A stretch of DNA of 30,901 nt from contig DATMNI010000160.1 of NCBI GenBank assembly GCA_035570275.1, positions 1-30,901 on the forward strand. The letters run 5' to 3'. This document shows, piece after piece, positions 7,258-15,124 of this stretch. The stretch comes from DATMNI01 sp035570275 (lineage in GTDB: Bacteria > Acidobacteriota > Terriglobia > Bryobacterales > Bryobacteraceae). Each line of letters opens with the position of its first letter. Position 1 is the stretch's first letter. Made by a program: the position numbers and the translations under genes. The notes under the pieces are model-generated. The model did not search any database and was not told where the DNA came from. It saw nothing but the letters and a program-made list of their open reading frames with translations.

Positions 7258-7846
7258 TCAGACCAAAGGTAAAGATCCGGGCGCCATTTGGAGGGACCAG
7301 CCCGCGGAGAAACTTGCAGTGAACCTGGAGCAGATTGTGAACCGGCGAACGGAGGAGTTGCATTCCAGCACCCGTTCGGAAATCCTGATGAGCATCGGCG
7401 CGGCGCTGCTGCTGGTTGGGGTAGTGAGTTGGCGAATCGCGCCGGCTCACGACGCCCTGCAGCAACTGGGCTTCGCGGTCGTCCTCGTCTGGGTGGTCAT
7501 CTCCTTGTACGCGTTTCGCCGCCGGATCTGGCGGCGCCCCTCGCGCCCGGACACGGCCGCGGCGAGCGGCCTGGAATACTACCGCCGCGAACTCGAACGG
7601 CGCCGCGATCACCTGAGGAACGCATGGCTATGGCACGGGCCGCTGATTCTGGCGGTCGCGATTCTGGTGGCGATGCTGGCAGGAAGGGCGTTTTATGTCT
7701 TCCAGCCGCTGCGAAACGCGCTGCCTCTCCTGGTCCTGCTTGCGGTTTGGACGGGATTCGGTCTTTGGCGCCGCCGCCTTCAGGCGAAGGAACTGCAGCG
7801 GGAAATCGACGAACTCAATGGGGCGCAGGTTCGTTCAGGGCTTTGA
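7250..7846 (+). CDS. Four-helix membrane protein, probable sigma-factor partner
   Basis: A 198-residue protein. The cytoplasmic N-terminus contains GAIWRDQPAEKLAVNLEQIV, similar to an IWxxQPxE motif I recall in Acidobacteria proteins encoded after ECF sigma genes. Four hydrophobic segments follow: ILMSIGAALLLVGVVSW, LGFAVVLVWVVISLYAF, LILAVAILVAMLAG and ALPLLVLLAVWTGFGLW. The tail LQAKELQREIDEL may be a short coiled coil. The start ATG 7250 has GAGGAG at 7237-7242, which rules out the TTG at 7235. The 8-bp overlap with the sigma gene and the paired topology suggest an anti-sigma or signalling role, but no zinc-binding anti-sigma motif is visible. Its 3' end overlaps the convergent FMN-binding gene by 32 bp. 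Confidence 0.75.
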   Translation: MSDQTKGKDPGAIWRDQPAEKLAVNLEQIVNRRTEELHSSTRSEILMSIGAALLLVGVVSWRIAPAHDALQQLGFAVVLVWVVISLYAFRRRIWRRPSRPDTAAASGLEYYRRELERRRDHLRNAWLWHGPLILAVAILVAMLAGRAFYVFQPLRNALPLLVLLAVWTGFGLWRRRLQAKELQREIDELNGAQVRSGL

Positions 7847-8315
7847 AATACGCCACCCAAGTTGTGCGAATGCGGCTTTCGTCCGTGCCGTCGTCATAGG
7901 CCGGGGAGATCAGAGGCAAAGCTCTTTCCACGTTCACTAACACGAACGCACGGACCGTGGGTTCCGGCTTCGCACTGGCCGTGTCAGTCCAGCGATTTCG
8001 GTAGAAGGTCAGAATCCTGTCGAATAGCTCGCCGGCGGTTACCAGTTCGGCTGTTCCTTTAAAACGGTAACCCTTTCTCGCGAAAGGATCCACTACATTG
8101 ATCTCTACTGCGGAATTCAACCGCAAATTTGCAATCGTGCCAGGAGAACGGATATCGACGAACACCAGATGGGTTTCATCCCATACGGCGATAGTTCCCT
8201 TCGGTGAGAGATTCGGGGTCCCGTCGGGACAGACAGTCGCAACAAACGCGAGCTTCTGTTCGGCGATTACGCGCCTCATGTCCTCCGTCAACGGTCCTTT
8301 TTTGTCGATTCTCAT
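7815..8315 (-). CDS. Pyridoxamine 5'-phosphate oxidase-family (FMN split barrel) protein
   Basis: A 166-residue protein with the order of a PNPOx-like split barrel: an N-terminal helix (MRRVIAEQKLAFVATV), then CPDGTPNLSPKGTIAVWDE, which matches the flavin-binding strand pair. VFVDIRSPGTIANLRLNSAVEINVV follows, and the dimer strand is RKGYRFKGTAELV. Small members of this family bind FMN or F420 and reduce varied substrates; they are generally not true PdxH enzymes. Lacking PdxH substrate motifs, this one is better called a general flavin-binding oxidoreductase, substrate unknown. It is the last gene of the minus-strand unit, 11 bp after the small acidic gene, and its last 32 bp overlap the end of the convergent four-helix gene. 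Confidence 0.85.
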   Translation of the reverse strand: MRIDKKGPLTEDMRRVIAEQKLAFVATVCPDGTPNLSPKGTIAVWDETHLVFVDIRSPGTIANLRLNSAVEINVVDPFARKGYRFKGTAELVTAGELFDRILTFYRNRWTDTASAKPEPTVRAFVLVNVERALPLISPAYDDGTDESRIRTTWVAYFKALNEPAPH

Positions 8316-8326
8316 GGGCCACCAGC

Positions 8327-8551
8327 CTACAGCACATCCTCCACATGCTCCGGCACCGGCCCCACCATGTCGAGCAACTTTTCGAAGAGGTCGTCGTAGA
8401 GCTCCGCGTAGTCGTCAATAGGTGCGTCGGCATCGGCGCCGGCTTTGCGGACCTGTTCGAAGGTGCGGCGCATCTGGCGGACGGCCACCAGCAGCAGCTT
8501 TAATTCGTCGTGGGTGAATCCGAACGTTTTCGCCATAAGTGTTTTCGCCAT
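8327..8551 (-). CDS. Small acidic helical protein
   Basis: A 74-residue protein (69 if the second ATG at 8536 is used) of unknown family. It is predicted mostly helical, with a basic/hydrophobic first half (FTHDELKLLLVAVRQMRRTF) and an acidic second half (DYAELYDDLFEKLLDMVG). There is no signal peptide. Its 5' 52 bp overlap the end of the membrane-protein gene in another frame, and the first MAKTL/MAKTF pair comes from a 15-bp tandem duplication. It is spaced 11 bp from the next gene, so it is probably translated by coupling. Codon and amino-acid use look normal for a real gene, but no motif supports a function. Confidence 0.6.
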   Translation of the reverse strand: MAKTLMAKTFGFTHDELKLLLVAVRQMRRTFEQVRKAGADADAPIDDYAELYDDLFEKLLDMVGPVPEHVEDVL

Positions 8552-10548
8552 AACAGTTGTGCCACCGCGATCCACAGCGCGCCGGCGGCCAGCGCCAGGC
8601 GCGAGAGCCAGCGCGAGACGCGGCCTTCGGCGCCGCCATCGTACGTCAGTTCCACGGTGCAGGCGCCGCTGCACCGCGGCTCCACCACCATCTGATTCAG
8701 TTTATCGCCCCATGCCCGGCGCGGCTCGCCGTTCACGAAGGCGTGCCAGCCCGCCGTCCAACTGATCTGGATGGAGAGCAGGTGCTCGGGGCGCAGATCG
8801 GCCGCGATGGTGGCAGCGCTGGGGGCGCGCCAGCGCAGATCCGCGACGGGCAGCGAGGGGTCGTCGAGCGCGGCCAGGTAGGGCTTCACGGCCACGTCAT
8901 TGTAGGCCACGGGAGTCATTTGCACCAGGTCGGCGGCGCGCACGGCATGGGCCAGGGAGCCCGAGCTGCCGGGTACGGCGTAGACGGCATCGCCGCCGTT
9001 GCGCCACAGTGCGGGCAGGCCGTGGAACTTCTCGGGGTGGGCGTAGGGATGGTAAACCTCGCGGCTCTCGGGGCCGCCGCCAATCACGGCCGCGCACCCG
9101 TAAGCTTTGAGGAATACGACCGTCAGGTCCTGCTTGTCGCCCGCGTAGACCTGGTAAATGACGTGGGGGAGGAAGGGATTGAGGATGCCGTTGTCGAAGC
9201 CGCCGGTGAGTTGCGGGGCATCGCTGAAGGCGTTCAGCCAAAAGCCGATGGTTCCGGGGGCGAAGACGCGGCGGCCGGGCAGGTTGGCGTCCAGCCACCG
9301 CGCGGTCTGGTATTCGATGGTGGTGCGGATATCGATGGGCCGCTCCATCTCGTCGGCCAGGCGCTGCTGGTGCACGGCGATGGCGATGCAGGCCACGGCG
9401 GCGGCGCAGATGGCTGCGCGGGCGGCCATCGCGCCGGCACCGCGCACCATGCGGGCGGCCAGCGGCCAGAGCAGGAACGAAGCCAATACGCAGAAGGCCA
9501 TGTCCATTTCCAGGTGGTAGCGCTCGGGCTGCGGCACCAGGGACTGGCGGAACCAGTAACGGCCCAGCGCGGTGGCCGCCGTGATGTAACTGAACAGGGC
9601 GGCAAAGCGCGTGGCGGGCGCGGCTTTCCAGCGGACCAGAATCCAGGCGAACAGCAGCAGGCCCAGCGCCACCGCGGCGGCGAACAGGCGTTGCGCGGCG
9701 GTGGATTCGAAATTGTTGGCCACGCGCGGGGCGTTAGCGCGGATGACCGCGATGGTGGCGGGGCCCAGCCAGGGCACCGCGATGGCGTAAGCGAATGCCC
9801 CGAGGCCGGCGGTGCGCAGGGTTGTGTATAACCACTCGCTTACGCTCGTGGCTCCGTTGGCAGCCCCTGCGAGGAGGTAGGCGGCAATGGCCATGGCGAG
9901 CGCCACCGCGCCCAGCCAGTTGCTGAGCGCCACAGCGGCGATAGCCAGTGCGGCCATCACGTAATATGCCGGCCGGCGCTTTTGGAGGGCCACGTGGAGC
10001 AGGCCGATGGCCAGCGGAAGCCAGAGCAGTGAAGTCAGGTGCGGCCCTTCGCCATAGATCACCAGGGTGCCCAGGCGCCGCGGGCCGAACCAGCCGCCGG
10101 CATCGAAGCGGACTTCCTTCACCAGCAGGCAGGAAGGCGAGATCAGCGAGTAGAGCAGTCCGGCGGAGAAGGCTGCCGCGCGGTTGCCGGAGAGACGCCA
10201 GGCCATCCAGAACAGAGCCGCCGGTCCGGCAGCGTAGATGGTGGCGGTGACGGCGTGGTAGGCCAAGCCCGGTGAGATGCCGAAGGTCGCCACCGCCAGT
10301 CCGGAAATCCAGTGGAGCAGCGGCGGGTAGGTATCGGGGTAAGGAATGCCGCCGTACCAGAGCGGGAACCAGGAAAGATCCCGGAGGTGGTGGGCCACGT
10401 AGCGCGCCAGGCCGATATATGCCCCCTCGATGGAGCCCATCTGCCGGGTGTAATCGACGTGGAAGAGCCGCAGGGTGATCAGGGCGTTGAGGGCGAACAG
10501 GGCCAGCGCGGCGGCGGCGGTCTTGGTCCGCGCCTTGTCAGAGGGCAT
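8500..10548 (-). CDS. Polytopic membrane protein, GT-C / PTPS-related-like
   Basis: A 682-residue integral membrane protein with many hydrophobic segments up to about residue 420, then a soluble region. The early motif WYGGIPYPDTYPPLLHW resembles 6-pyruvoyl-tetrahydropterin-synthase-related membrane proteins and GT-C glycosyltransferases, in which the first loop carries catalytic acids; these families are known for lipid-linked sugar transfer or surface polysaccharides. The C-terminal part WTAGWHAFVNGEPRRAWG, followed by a beta segment and a last helix, matches the ending of the YfhO proteins at 15-20 kb (GWRARVDGKAA), so they are probably distant relatives. The true start is ATG 10548, overlapping the amidohydrolase stop by 11 bp; sequence 5' of it is not protein-like. 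The end carries the 15-bp duplication. Confidence 0.75.
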   Translation of the reverse strand: MPSDKARTKTAAAALALFALNALITLRLFHVDYTRQMGSIEGAYIGLARYVAHHLRDLSWFPLWYGGIPYPDTYPPLLHWISGLAVATFGISPGLAYHAVTATIYAAGPAALFWMAWRLSGNRAAAFSAGLLYSLISPSCLLVKEVRFDAGGWFGPRRLGTLVIYGEGPHLTSLLWLPLAIGLLHVALQKRRPAYYVMAALAIAAVALSNWLGAVALAMAIAAYLLAGAANGATSVSEWLYTTLRTAGLGAFAYAIAVPWLGPATIAVIRANAPRVANNFESTAAQRLFAAAVALGLLLFAWILVRWKAAPATRFAALFSYITAATALGRYWFRQSLVPQPERYHLEMDMAFCVLASFLLWPLAARMVRGAGAMAARAAICAAAVACIAIAVHQQRLADEMERPIDIRTTIEYQTARWLDANLPGRRVFAPGTIGFWLNAFSDAPQLTGGFDNGILNPFLPHVIYQVYAGDKQDLTVVFLKAYGCAAVIGGGPESREVYHPYAHPEKFHGLPALWRNGGDAVYAVPGSSGSLAHAVRAADLVQMTPVAYNDVAVKPYLAALDDPSLPVADLRWRAPSAATIAADLRPEHLLSIQISWTAGWHAFVNGEPRRAWGDKLNQMVVEPRCSGACTVELTYDGGAEGRVSRWLSRLALAAGALWIAVAQLLWRKHLWRKRSDSPTTN
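8526..8555 (-). repeat. 15-bp tandem duplication inside two overlapping genes
   Basis: On the plus strand GTTTTCGCCATAAGT (8526-8540) and GTTTTCGCCATAACA (8541-8555). It codes LWRKH/LWRKR at the end of the membrane-protein gene and MAKTL/MAKTF at the start of the small acidic gene, in different frames. Confidence 0.9.
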
Positions 10549-11380
10549 AGGCCCGTTCCGCGGTTCCGCCGAGCAGGTCTTCGCGCATCTCAATAGGCAG
10601 CGCGCCGATGGACTGGGTGAAGGCAGCCAGCGACTCCTTAAAGGTGCCTTCGGGCAGGTACGACGGCCAATCGCTGCCGAACATGAGGCGGTGCGGGCCC
10701 AAGGTGCGGAGAGCATGCTGCACGTAGGGCCTGAAATCTTCGGCCTTCCAACGGGTCGGGCAGTGGGTGATGAGGCCGCTTAGCTTGCCGAAGACCAGCG
10801 GGTGCTGAGCGGCGCGTTCCAGGGCGCGGGCCCAGGCCTCGAATGGATTCCGGTGGCCGGCGGCCGGTGGCCGGGAGGGCTCGACCGGCGGGCGGCCGAG
10901 GTGATCGATTACGATGCGCAGCCTGGAGTAGCGCCCGGCGATTTCGGGAACGAGCGCGAGATTGTCTAGATCGAACGTGAGGTCGCGGGCCTCAAGTTCG
11001 GCAAGCCCGCGGCCGATATGTTCAGTGTCGGTCGATTCAGCGTCTGGCGATCCAGTGTCTGGCGATCCGGTGTTTATCGGTCCAGTCAGACCGCGGAATT
11101 TGGGATGGCGCTGGTATTCGTCCAGGAGGGCGCCGATTCCTGGGTCGTCCAAATCGGCCCACGCCACAACGCCCCGGATGAAGTCATGGGCGGCGGCGAG
11201 TTGGAAGTGCCAGGCGGTGTCATCGGACCCCTGGGGTGTCCCGCCGACTGGCCCAGAGGCTGTCCCGCCGACTGCCCGGCAGACCACCACCCCACCTTCG
11301 AAGCGGTTGCGTTTCAGGATGGGAAGCAGGAGGTCAGGCGTGTATACGGCAGTGAAGTGCTGGTGTGCATCCAGGCGCAA
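10538..11380 (-). CDS. Amidohydrolase 2 family (COG3618-like) hydrolase
   Basis: A 280-residue TIM-barrel hydrolase. Visible metal and active-site motifs in order: RLDAHQHF at the very start, VIDHLGRPP near the middle, KLSGL, and MFGSDWP near the C-terminus, with Asp the likely catalytic residue. This pattern is typical of amidohydrolase 2 proteins acting on lactones or decarboxylating aromatic acids, such as rhamnonolactonase-like enzymes; the substrate cannot be read here. The start is TTG at 11380, chosen because the DAHQH motif sits at residue 4 and no ATG lies between it and the upstream stop. Two low-complexity tandem-repeat inserts fall in surface loops (VGGTASGPVGGTP and a TGSPD repeat), so the family core is interrupted but intact. 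Confidence 0.85.
   Translation of the reverse strand: MRLDAHQHFTAVYTPDLLLPILKRNRFEGGVVVCRAVGGTASGPVGGTPQGSDDTAWHFQLAAAHDFIRGVVAWADLDDPGIGALLDEYQRHPKFRGLTGPINTGSPDTGSPDAESTDTEHIGRGLAELEARDLTFDLDNLALVPEIAGRYSRLRIVIDHLGRPPVEPSRPPAAGHRNPFEAWARALERAAQHPLVFGKLSGLITHCPTRWKAEDFRPYVQHALRTLGPHRLMFGSDWPSYLPEGTFKESLAAFTQSIGALPIEMREDLLGGTAERAYAL
11023..11082 (-). repeat. Four imperfect 15-bp tandem repeats in the amidohydrolase gene
   Basis: Units at 11023, 11038, 11053 and 11068 on the plus strand; the best pair is CAGCGTCTGGCGATC and CAGTGTCTGGCGATC. They code a five-residue repeat (NTGSP DTGSP DAEST DTEHI) in a loop between KFRGLTG and GLAELE. Confidence 0.85.
11237..11274 (-). repeat. Direct repeat of 14 bp at 24-bp spacing
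   Basis: TGTCCCGCCGACTG at 11237-11250 and again at 11261-11274, giving the duplicated VGGT segment of the amidohydrolase. Confidence 0.8.
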
Positions 11381-11391
11381 GTGAGGTGTGC

Positions 11392-13230
11392 TTAAAAGAT
11401 GAAGCTCAGGCCGCCGCGGAAGCTGCGCGGGGTTTGGACCAGGAGCACCTGTTGGCCGCCCGCCATGCCGAGCGGCAGATAGCCCTGTGCCAGCAGATTG
11501 CGGAGATCGGCGGTAGCTTCCATTCGCCAGGGAAGCGACGCGAAGCGCGGAATCGGCTGTTTAATGTACAGGTTCAAGCCGGGCATGGGGCGCACGGCCT
11601 GGGTGCTGTACAGGTGGCCTGGCATCGCCCAGCGGTTGTTATCGGTCCACTGATAGCTGGCGATCATGTGGGTGCCGGTCCATGGAGACGTGGCATTGAA
11701 CCGGGCGGTAGCGGCGGACTTGCGGCCGGCGTGGATCATGGCACGGAGTTCATCGGGGCTGTCGCTGACCAGTTCGCGGTTGTCCGCGGTCAGCGCGCCC
11801 ATGGAGCCGAATATCACCATCGCGCTGGCGTGGTCGCCCAGGTTCTGCGTGAGGGAGCCGGTGTAACCGGTGCTTTGATAATTACCGGCGTTGAACGTAG
11901 AAGTGCCGGTCAGGAGGTCGGGCAGGATGTCGCCGTTGGCGTAGAAGCCGGCGGGCGCCACTATCGACAAGGCCGCGTTAGTTACCGATTCCCGGTACAC
12001 GGAGGCCTGGACCGTCCGGGAACCGAGTTTCCGGGTGTAAGCCATCTCAAATTCCTGGCCGCGCTGGATCTTTGGCCGGGCAGCCAGCAGGGAAACGCGA
12101 GGGAACAATCCCAATGAGTTCAGATCGCGTTGCAGGTCGGCATCCTGCCGGTCGGCGCCGGCCAGATCGGGCCGGGCGTCGCCCGAAGTATAGGCGAACT
12201 CGATTAGGGCGCCATCGCCCAAATCGTAAGCCATGCGGACGTACGGGCTGGCGTAGTTCACGTGATCCAGGAAGGTGACCGAATTCAGCGTGAATCCGTA
12301 TTGCAGGGACAGTTCGTCGGTGAGCTGAGTGCGGTCATCCAGGCTGGCCGCCATGGAGCGCAGCATGGGAAGTTGCGAGTCTGAACCGCCCAAGCCAGAG
12401 GCAACGCGACCGGGGAGAAACAACTGCCGCATGGTGACCGAAACCTCGGGATTGGCGCCGCCGAAACTGCGGCTATAGCTGGTGCGGAACGAAGCCGTTG
12501 GCACGCCCGTTTGCGCCCCGTACCCCACATTGCCGCTCACTTGCAGCATATTGTTGCCGTAGAGCGACGTGGCCAGCGCGAAGGCGGTGCCCATGTCGGC
12601 TTCGTTGCCAATTCCCGTAACCAGGGGCCCATCGCCGGCGGACACTTTCAAAATGCCGCGCGTGTCCGAAAAGACCGAGCTGCGCTGATGGTTGGAAGCA
12701 GTAGTATCCTTTGTATCCTTCGCCAAGGCGTCGCCCCCCAAGGCATCGCCGGCGAAACGCAGGACCGGGCGCATAGGGGACGCACTGCGCAGCACCCACT
12801 TCCACTCATCGCTCATCAGGCTGCCGTTTTCGAGCGGCGGGTAGGCGAACTGAATGTTGCTGAAAAGCGTGCTCAGGTTAACGTTAAGCATGCTGCGCAT
12901 GCCGGGCTGCACCAGAATGTTCTTCTTCAGTGCGGGTACGAAGGTGGCCAGCGTGACTTTGATGGAGTAAAGGTCGGGAAACAGGCCGATGAACTTGAAA
13001 GTGCCGCGCTCATCCGTCAGGGATCTTTCGAAGAGGCGCTCCTGCCGGCTATACAGGGTAACGCTGGCGCCCATTTGCGGAATGCCGGATGCGTCGGTGA
13101 CAACGCCCGCGATGACGCCCGAAAGCTTGAACGGATTGGTGGCTGCCCAGGCGGAGGGAGCGGTGAGGCACACCATTCCCAAAACCAGAACCAGCCACGC
13201 TACCGCGTTCTTCGCCTTCGTCCCAAACAT
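11392..13230 (-). CDS. Outer-membrane barrel with carboxypeptidase-regulatory-like domain
   Basis: A 612-residue exported protein. Residues 1-30 form a signal peptide (hydrophobic AWLVLVLGMVCLTAPSA, cleavage after AWA). Residues about 36-110 are a carboxypeptidase regulatory-like domain (GVVTDASGIPQMGASVTLYS, ERGTFKFIGL, LYSIKVTLATFVPA). The rest is beta-rich and ends RGGLSFIF, a terminal Phe typical of outer-membrane barrels assembled by BAM. Acidobacteria carry many such TonB-receptor-like proteins, but no plug domain is evident, so it is a shortened or atypical member. Cargo is unknown. It lies 76 bp after the GWxTD gene and 11 bp before the amidohydrolase. Short repeats affect its start (13220-13255) and an extracellular-loop-like segment (12704-12751). 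Confidence 0.75.
   Translation of the reverse strand: MFGTKAKNAVAWLVLVLGMVCLTAPSAWAATNPFKLSGVIAGVVTDASGIPQMGASVTLYSRQERLFERSLTDERGTFKFIGLFPDLYSIKVTLATFVPALKKNILVQPGMRSMLNVNLSTLFSNIQFAYPPLENGSLMSDEWKWVLRSASPMRPVLRFAGDALGGDALAKDTKDTTASNHQRSSVFSDTRGILKVSAGDGPLVTGIGNEADMGTAFALATSLYGNNMLQVSGNVGYGAQTGVPTASFRTSYSRSFGGANPEVSVTMRQLFLPGRVASGLGGSDSQLPMLRSMAASLDDRTQLTDELSLQYGFTLNSVTFLDHVNYASPYVRMAYDLGDGALIEFAYTSGDARPDLAGADRQDADLQRDLNSLGLFPRVSLLAARPKIQRGQEFEMAYTRKLGSRTVQASVYRESVTNAALSIVAPAGFYANGDILPDLLTGTSTFNAGNYQSTGYTGSLTQNLGDHASAMVIFGSMGALTADNRELVSDSPDELRAMIHAGRKSAATARFNATSPWTGTHMIASYQWTDNNRWAMPGHLYSTQAVRPMPGLNLYIKQPIPRFASLPWRMEATADLRNLLAQGYLPLGMAGGQQVLLVQTPRSFRGGLSFIF
12704..12751 (-). repeat. Adjacent 9-bp and 15-bp tandem duplications in the barrel gene
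   Basis: GTATCCTTT and GTATCCTTC (12704-12721) are followed by GCCAAGGCGTCGCCC and CCCAAGGCATCGCCG (12722-12751). In protein they give GDALGGDALAKDTKDT. Confidence 0.8.
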
Positions 13231-13273
13231 CGGCTTGGTCCCAAATATCGGCTTGGTCCTAAACTTCCAAGCC
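13220..13273 (-). repeat. 18-bp tandem duplication at the barrel gene start
   Basis: GTCCCAAACATCGGCTTG (13220-13237) and GTCCCAAATATCGGCTTG (13238-13255), then a degraded third copy to about 13273. The gene's ATG (13230) lies in the first copy; the second has ATA at the same place, in frame. Confidence 0.85.
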
Positions 13274-13306
13274 GCTCGTCCCAGGCGGGGTAAACACCCG
13301 CTGTCT

Positions 13307-14980
13307 TTAGACTACCGTAAATTTGGCCGATGGGGTAAGTACTTGGTTTCGATTTTTATCGGTTATTTTCAACCGGATGGTGTACTGTCCCGGAACCAGA
13401 GTGCTTAGGGGGAGAAGTTTTTCAATTGTTACCTGGCTGGAGGAAGCCCCTGGGATGTCGGAAACCTCTTCGGTCATGGTGAAAATCGGCTCATCCGTGC
13501 CAGTCTTCACCACCTCATAGGTCACCTGACCGGAGGGGATACGGGTTTCGCCATCGGTGCCAAAATTATAAACCTTCAAGTAGATACCCAGTTTCTCCTC
13601 GCGCTTGAAGACCTCATCCACACGCGGTCTGACTTTGGACGTTCCGATCACGAACTGGCCGGTGCCGATGCTTTTGGTAGGGACTTTTTCAATCATGTCG
13701 GCCAATACTATGGTGCTGGAGGAGAGTTTTTCGGAGTCGATTCGCGGCACCACCAGGGCTATTTCCTGAGTGAAAAGGTTGCCGCCGGTCACGTCCTTGG
13801 CCGACATGCTCAGACGATAGGTTCCCGGCGCCAGCGGAATCGTTTTGTTGTAAACGGATTTGCGCTGCGAGGTCTGCTGCAGGTATTCGGCCGGGCTGCT
13901 CACCGTAACCGTGTCTTCGAAGTTGGTCACAATACGCCGGGTCATAGTGCTGACCTTGCAGAAAATATTGACCGCCGCCTCCTGGACGCCTTCCTTGTTC
14001 CGGAACTGCAGGTCTTTGTTGTCGAACTGCAAGGTTACCGAGGTGAGAACGGAGGCGTCGGTGAGCGGGAAGAAGTCTACCCGGTACCGGGCCGGCAGCA
14101 TGGCGTAGCTGATATGGGAACTGATGGCCGCGTCCAGGTCGTGGAATTTGATGGCGGGCGGGCGCTGCAGTTTGGCGAACTGCTCAATGCGGTTGAATTC
14201 GTTCATCTTCTCGGTTTCCGCCCCGAAGGGGACGCCGAGGTGGGTGCCATCGGTGCGGTTGAACCGGTCGGTCTTGCTCGACATGCCCATCTGTTCCATC
14301 AGGGTGAGGCCGGCGCCGGGGACGTAGAGCAGGGCATCCTTCTCGGACGGGTCGCTGGTCATGCGGTATTCGCCGGACATGGTGGGGTCGACGAATTCAA
14401 TATTGATATCGGTGCCGATACCCTCGATGTAGCGGTAGCGCCACTGCTCGAAGGGGAAGGTGGAGGTGGTGCCGCCGCCTTCTTCCGGAGGCCGCTCGTA
14501 GGTGCCGCCGGAGGGGTGGGTGTCCTTCTCGTCGGGGGGGCCGTAGGTAATGTAGATGCGGCCGCGGTCGGTTTTCCAGCCGGGGATACCGGAGGCGAAG
14601 TTCTCGTTGGCGTAGGCGATGCGCCGGTAGTGCTCTTCCTTGAACTCGTTTTCCACGGTGTCCGGAGTGGGGTCGCGGCGCAGCCAGAAGTTTTCGATGA
14701 ACGACTCACGTTCTTCGTCGGTCTGGAGGCGCTTGAACGCGGTGCGCTCCTCATCGGTGATGATGTACGACACGTCTTCGTTGAGCCACTTGCGGTACGG
14801 AGTTTCGAGCTCTTTGCGGAGTTTTTCGTCGCGTTTGCGCTTTTCCTTGTCGGTTAAGGGTTTCGCTATGGTCTCACCGGTGGAACTGACGGCTTTCTTG
14901 TCGGTCTTTTGAGGCGCTCCAAACACGCCTGCCAGAATGGACAAGGAAACGAAGGTGATCGAAAGGCGTGATGCGTTCAT
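13307..14980 (-). CDS. GWxTD domain-containing exported protein
   Basis: A 557-residue protein with a short signal peptide (MNASRLSITFVSLSILAGVF) and a charged linker. The GWxTD domain follows: WLNEDVSYIITDEERTAF, then NFWLRRDPTPDTVENEF, EHYRRIAYANENF and GWKTDRGRIYITYGPPDE (GWKTD at residues 134-138). The C-terminal half is beta-rich with Ig-like segments (PLAPGTYRLSMSAKDVTGG, LVPGQYTIRLKITDKN). The domain is common in Acidobacteria and Bacteroidota surface or secreted proteins, with no established activity. It is the first gene of a minus-strand unit. The start is supported by AGGAAG upstream and a good promoter (15030-15058) giving a leader of about 40 nt. No tandem repeats interrupt this gene. 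Confidence 0.9.
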   Translation of the reverse strand: MNASRLSITFVSLSILAGVFGAPQKTDKKAVSSTGETIAKPLTDKEKRKRDEKLRKELETPYRKWLNEDVSYIITDEERTAFKRLQTDEERESFIENFWLRRDPTPDTVENEFKEEHYRRIAYANENFASGIPGWKTDRGRIYITYGPPDEKDTHPSGGTYERPPEEGGGTTSTFPFEQWRYRYIEGIGTDINIEFVDPTMSGEYRMTSDPSEKDALLYVPGAGLTLMEQMGMSSKTDRFNRTDGTHLGVPFGAETEKMNEFNRIEQFAKLQRPPAIKFHDLDAAISSHISYAMLPARYRVDFFPLTDASVLTSVTLQFDNKDLQFRNKEGVQEAAVNIFCKVSTMTRRIVTNFEDTVTVSSPAEYLQQTSQRKSVYNKTIPLAPGTYRLSMSAKDVTGGNLFTQEIALVVPRIDSEKLSSSTIVLADMIEKVPTKSIGTGQFVIGTSKVRPRVDEVFKREEKLGIYLKVYNFGTDGETRIPSGQVTYEVVKTGTDEPIFTMTEEVSDIPGASSSQVTIEKLLPLSTLVPGQYTIRLKITDKNRNQVLTPSAKFTVV

Positions 14981-15029
14981 ACGAGCTCACCGCTTCCTGA
15001 GAACAAAATGCTGAATTTAACTGACATTT

Positions 15030-15058
15030 ATTTTAGATCGAATAGTTTGCGGGGTCAA
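15030..15058 (-). promoter_or_regulatory. Sigma-70-like promoter for the GWxTD gene cluster
   Basis: Read on the minus strand: TTGACC (15058-15053), a 17-bp spacer, then TAAAAT (15035-15030). The distance to the ATG at 14980 leaves a 5' leader of roughly 40 nt. This is the best -35/-10 match I found in the window. Confidence 0.6.
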
Positions 15059-15124
15059 TCCCGTGAATATAGGGCCACAGGTGTGCCGGGATGCCGATAT
15101 TAGGGGCAAGCGGATGCTGCGCCC

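Noticed and set aside
8557..9831. 424-codon plus-strand frame opposite the polytopic membrane-protein gene
   Set aside because: The minus frame has clear membrane helices and family motifs; the plus frame is a GC-rich shadow.
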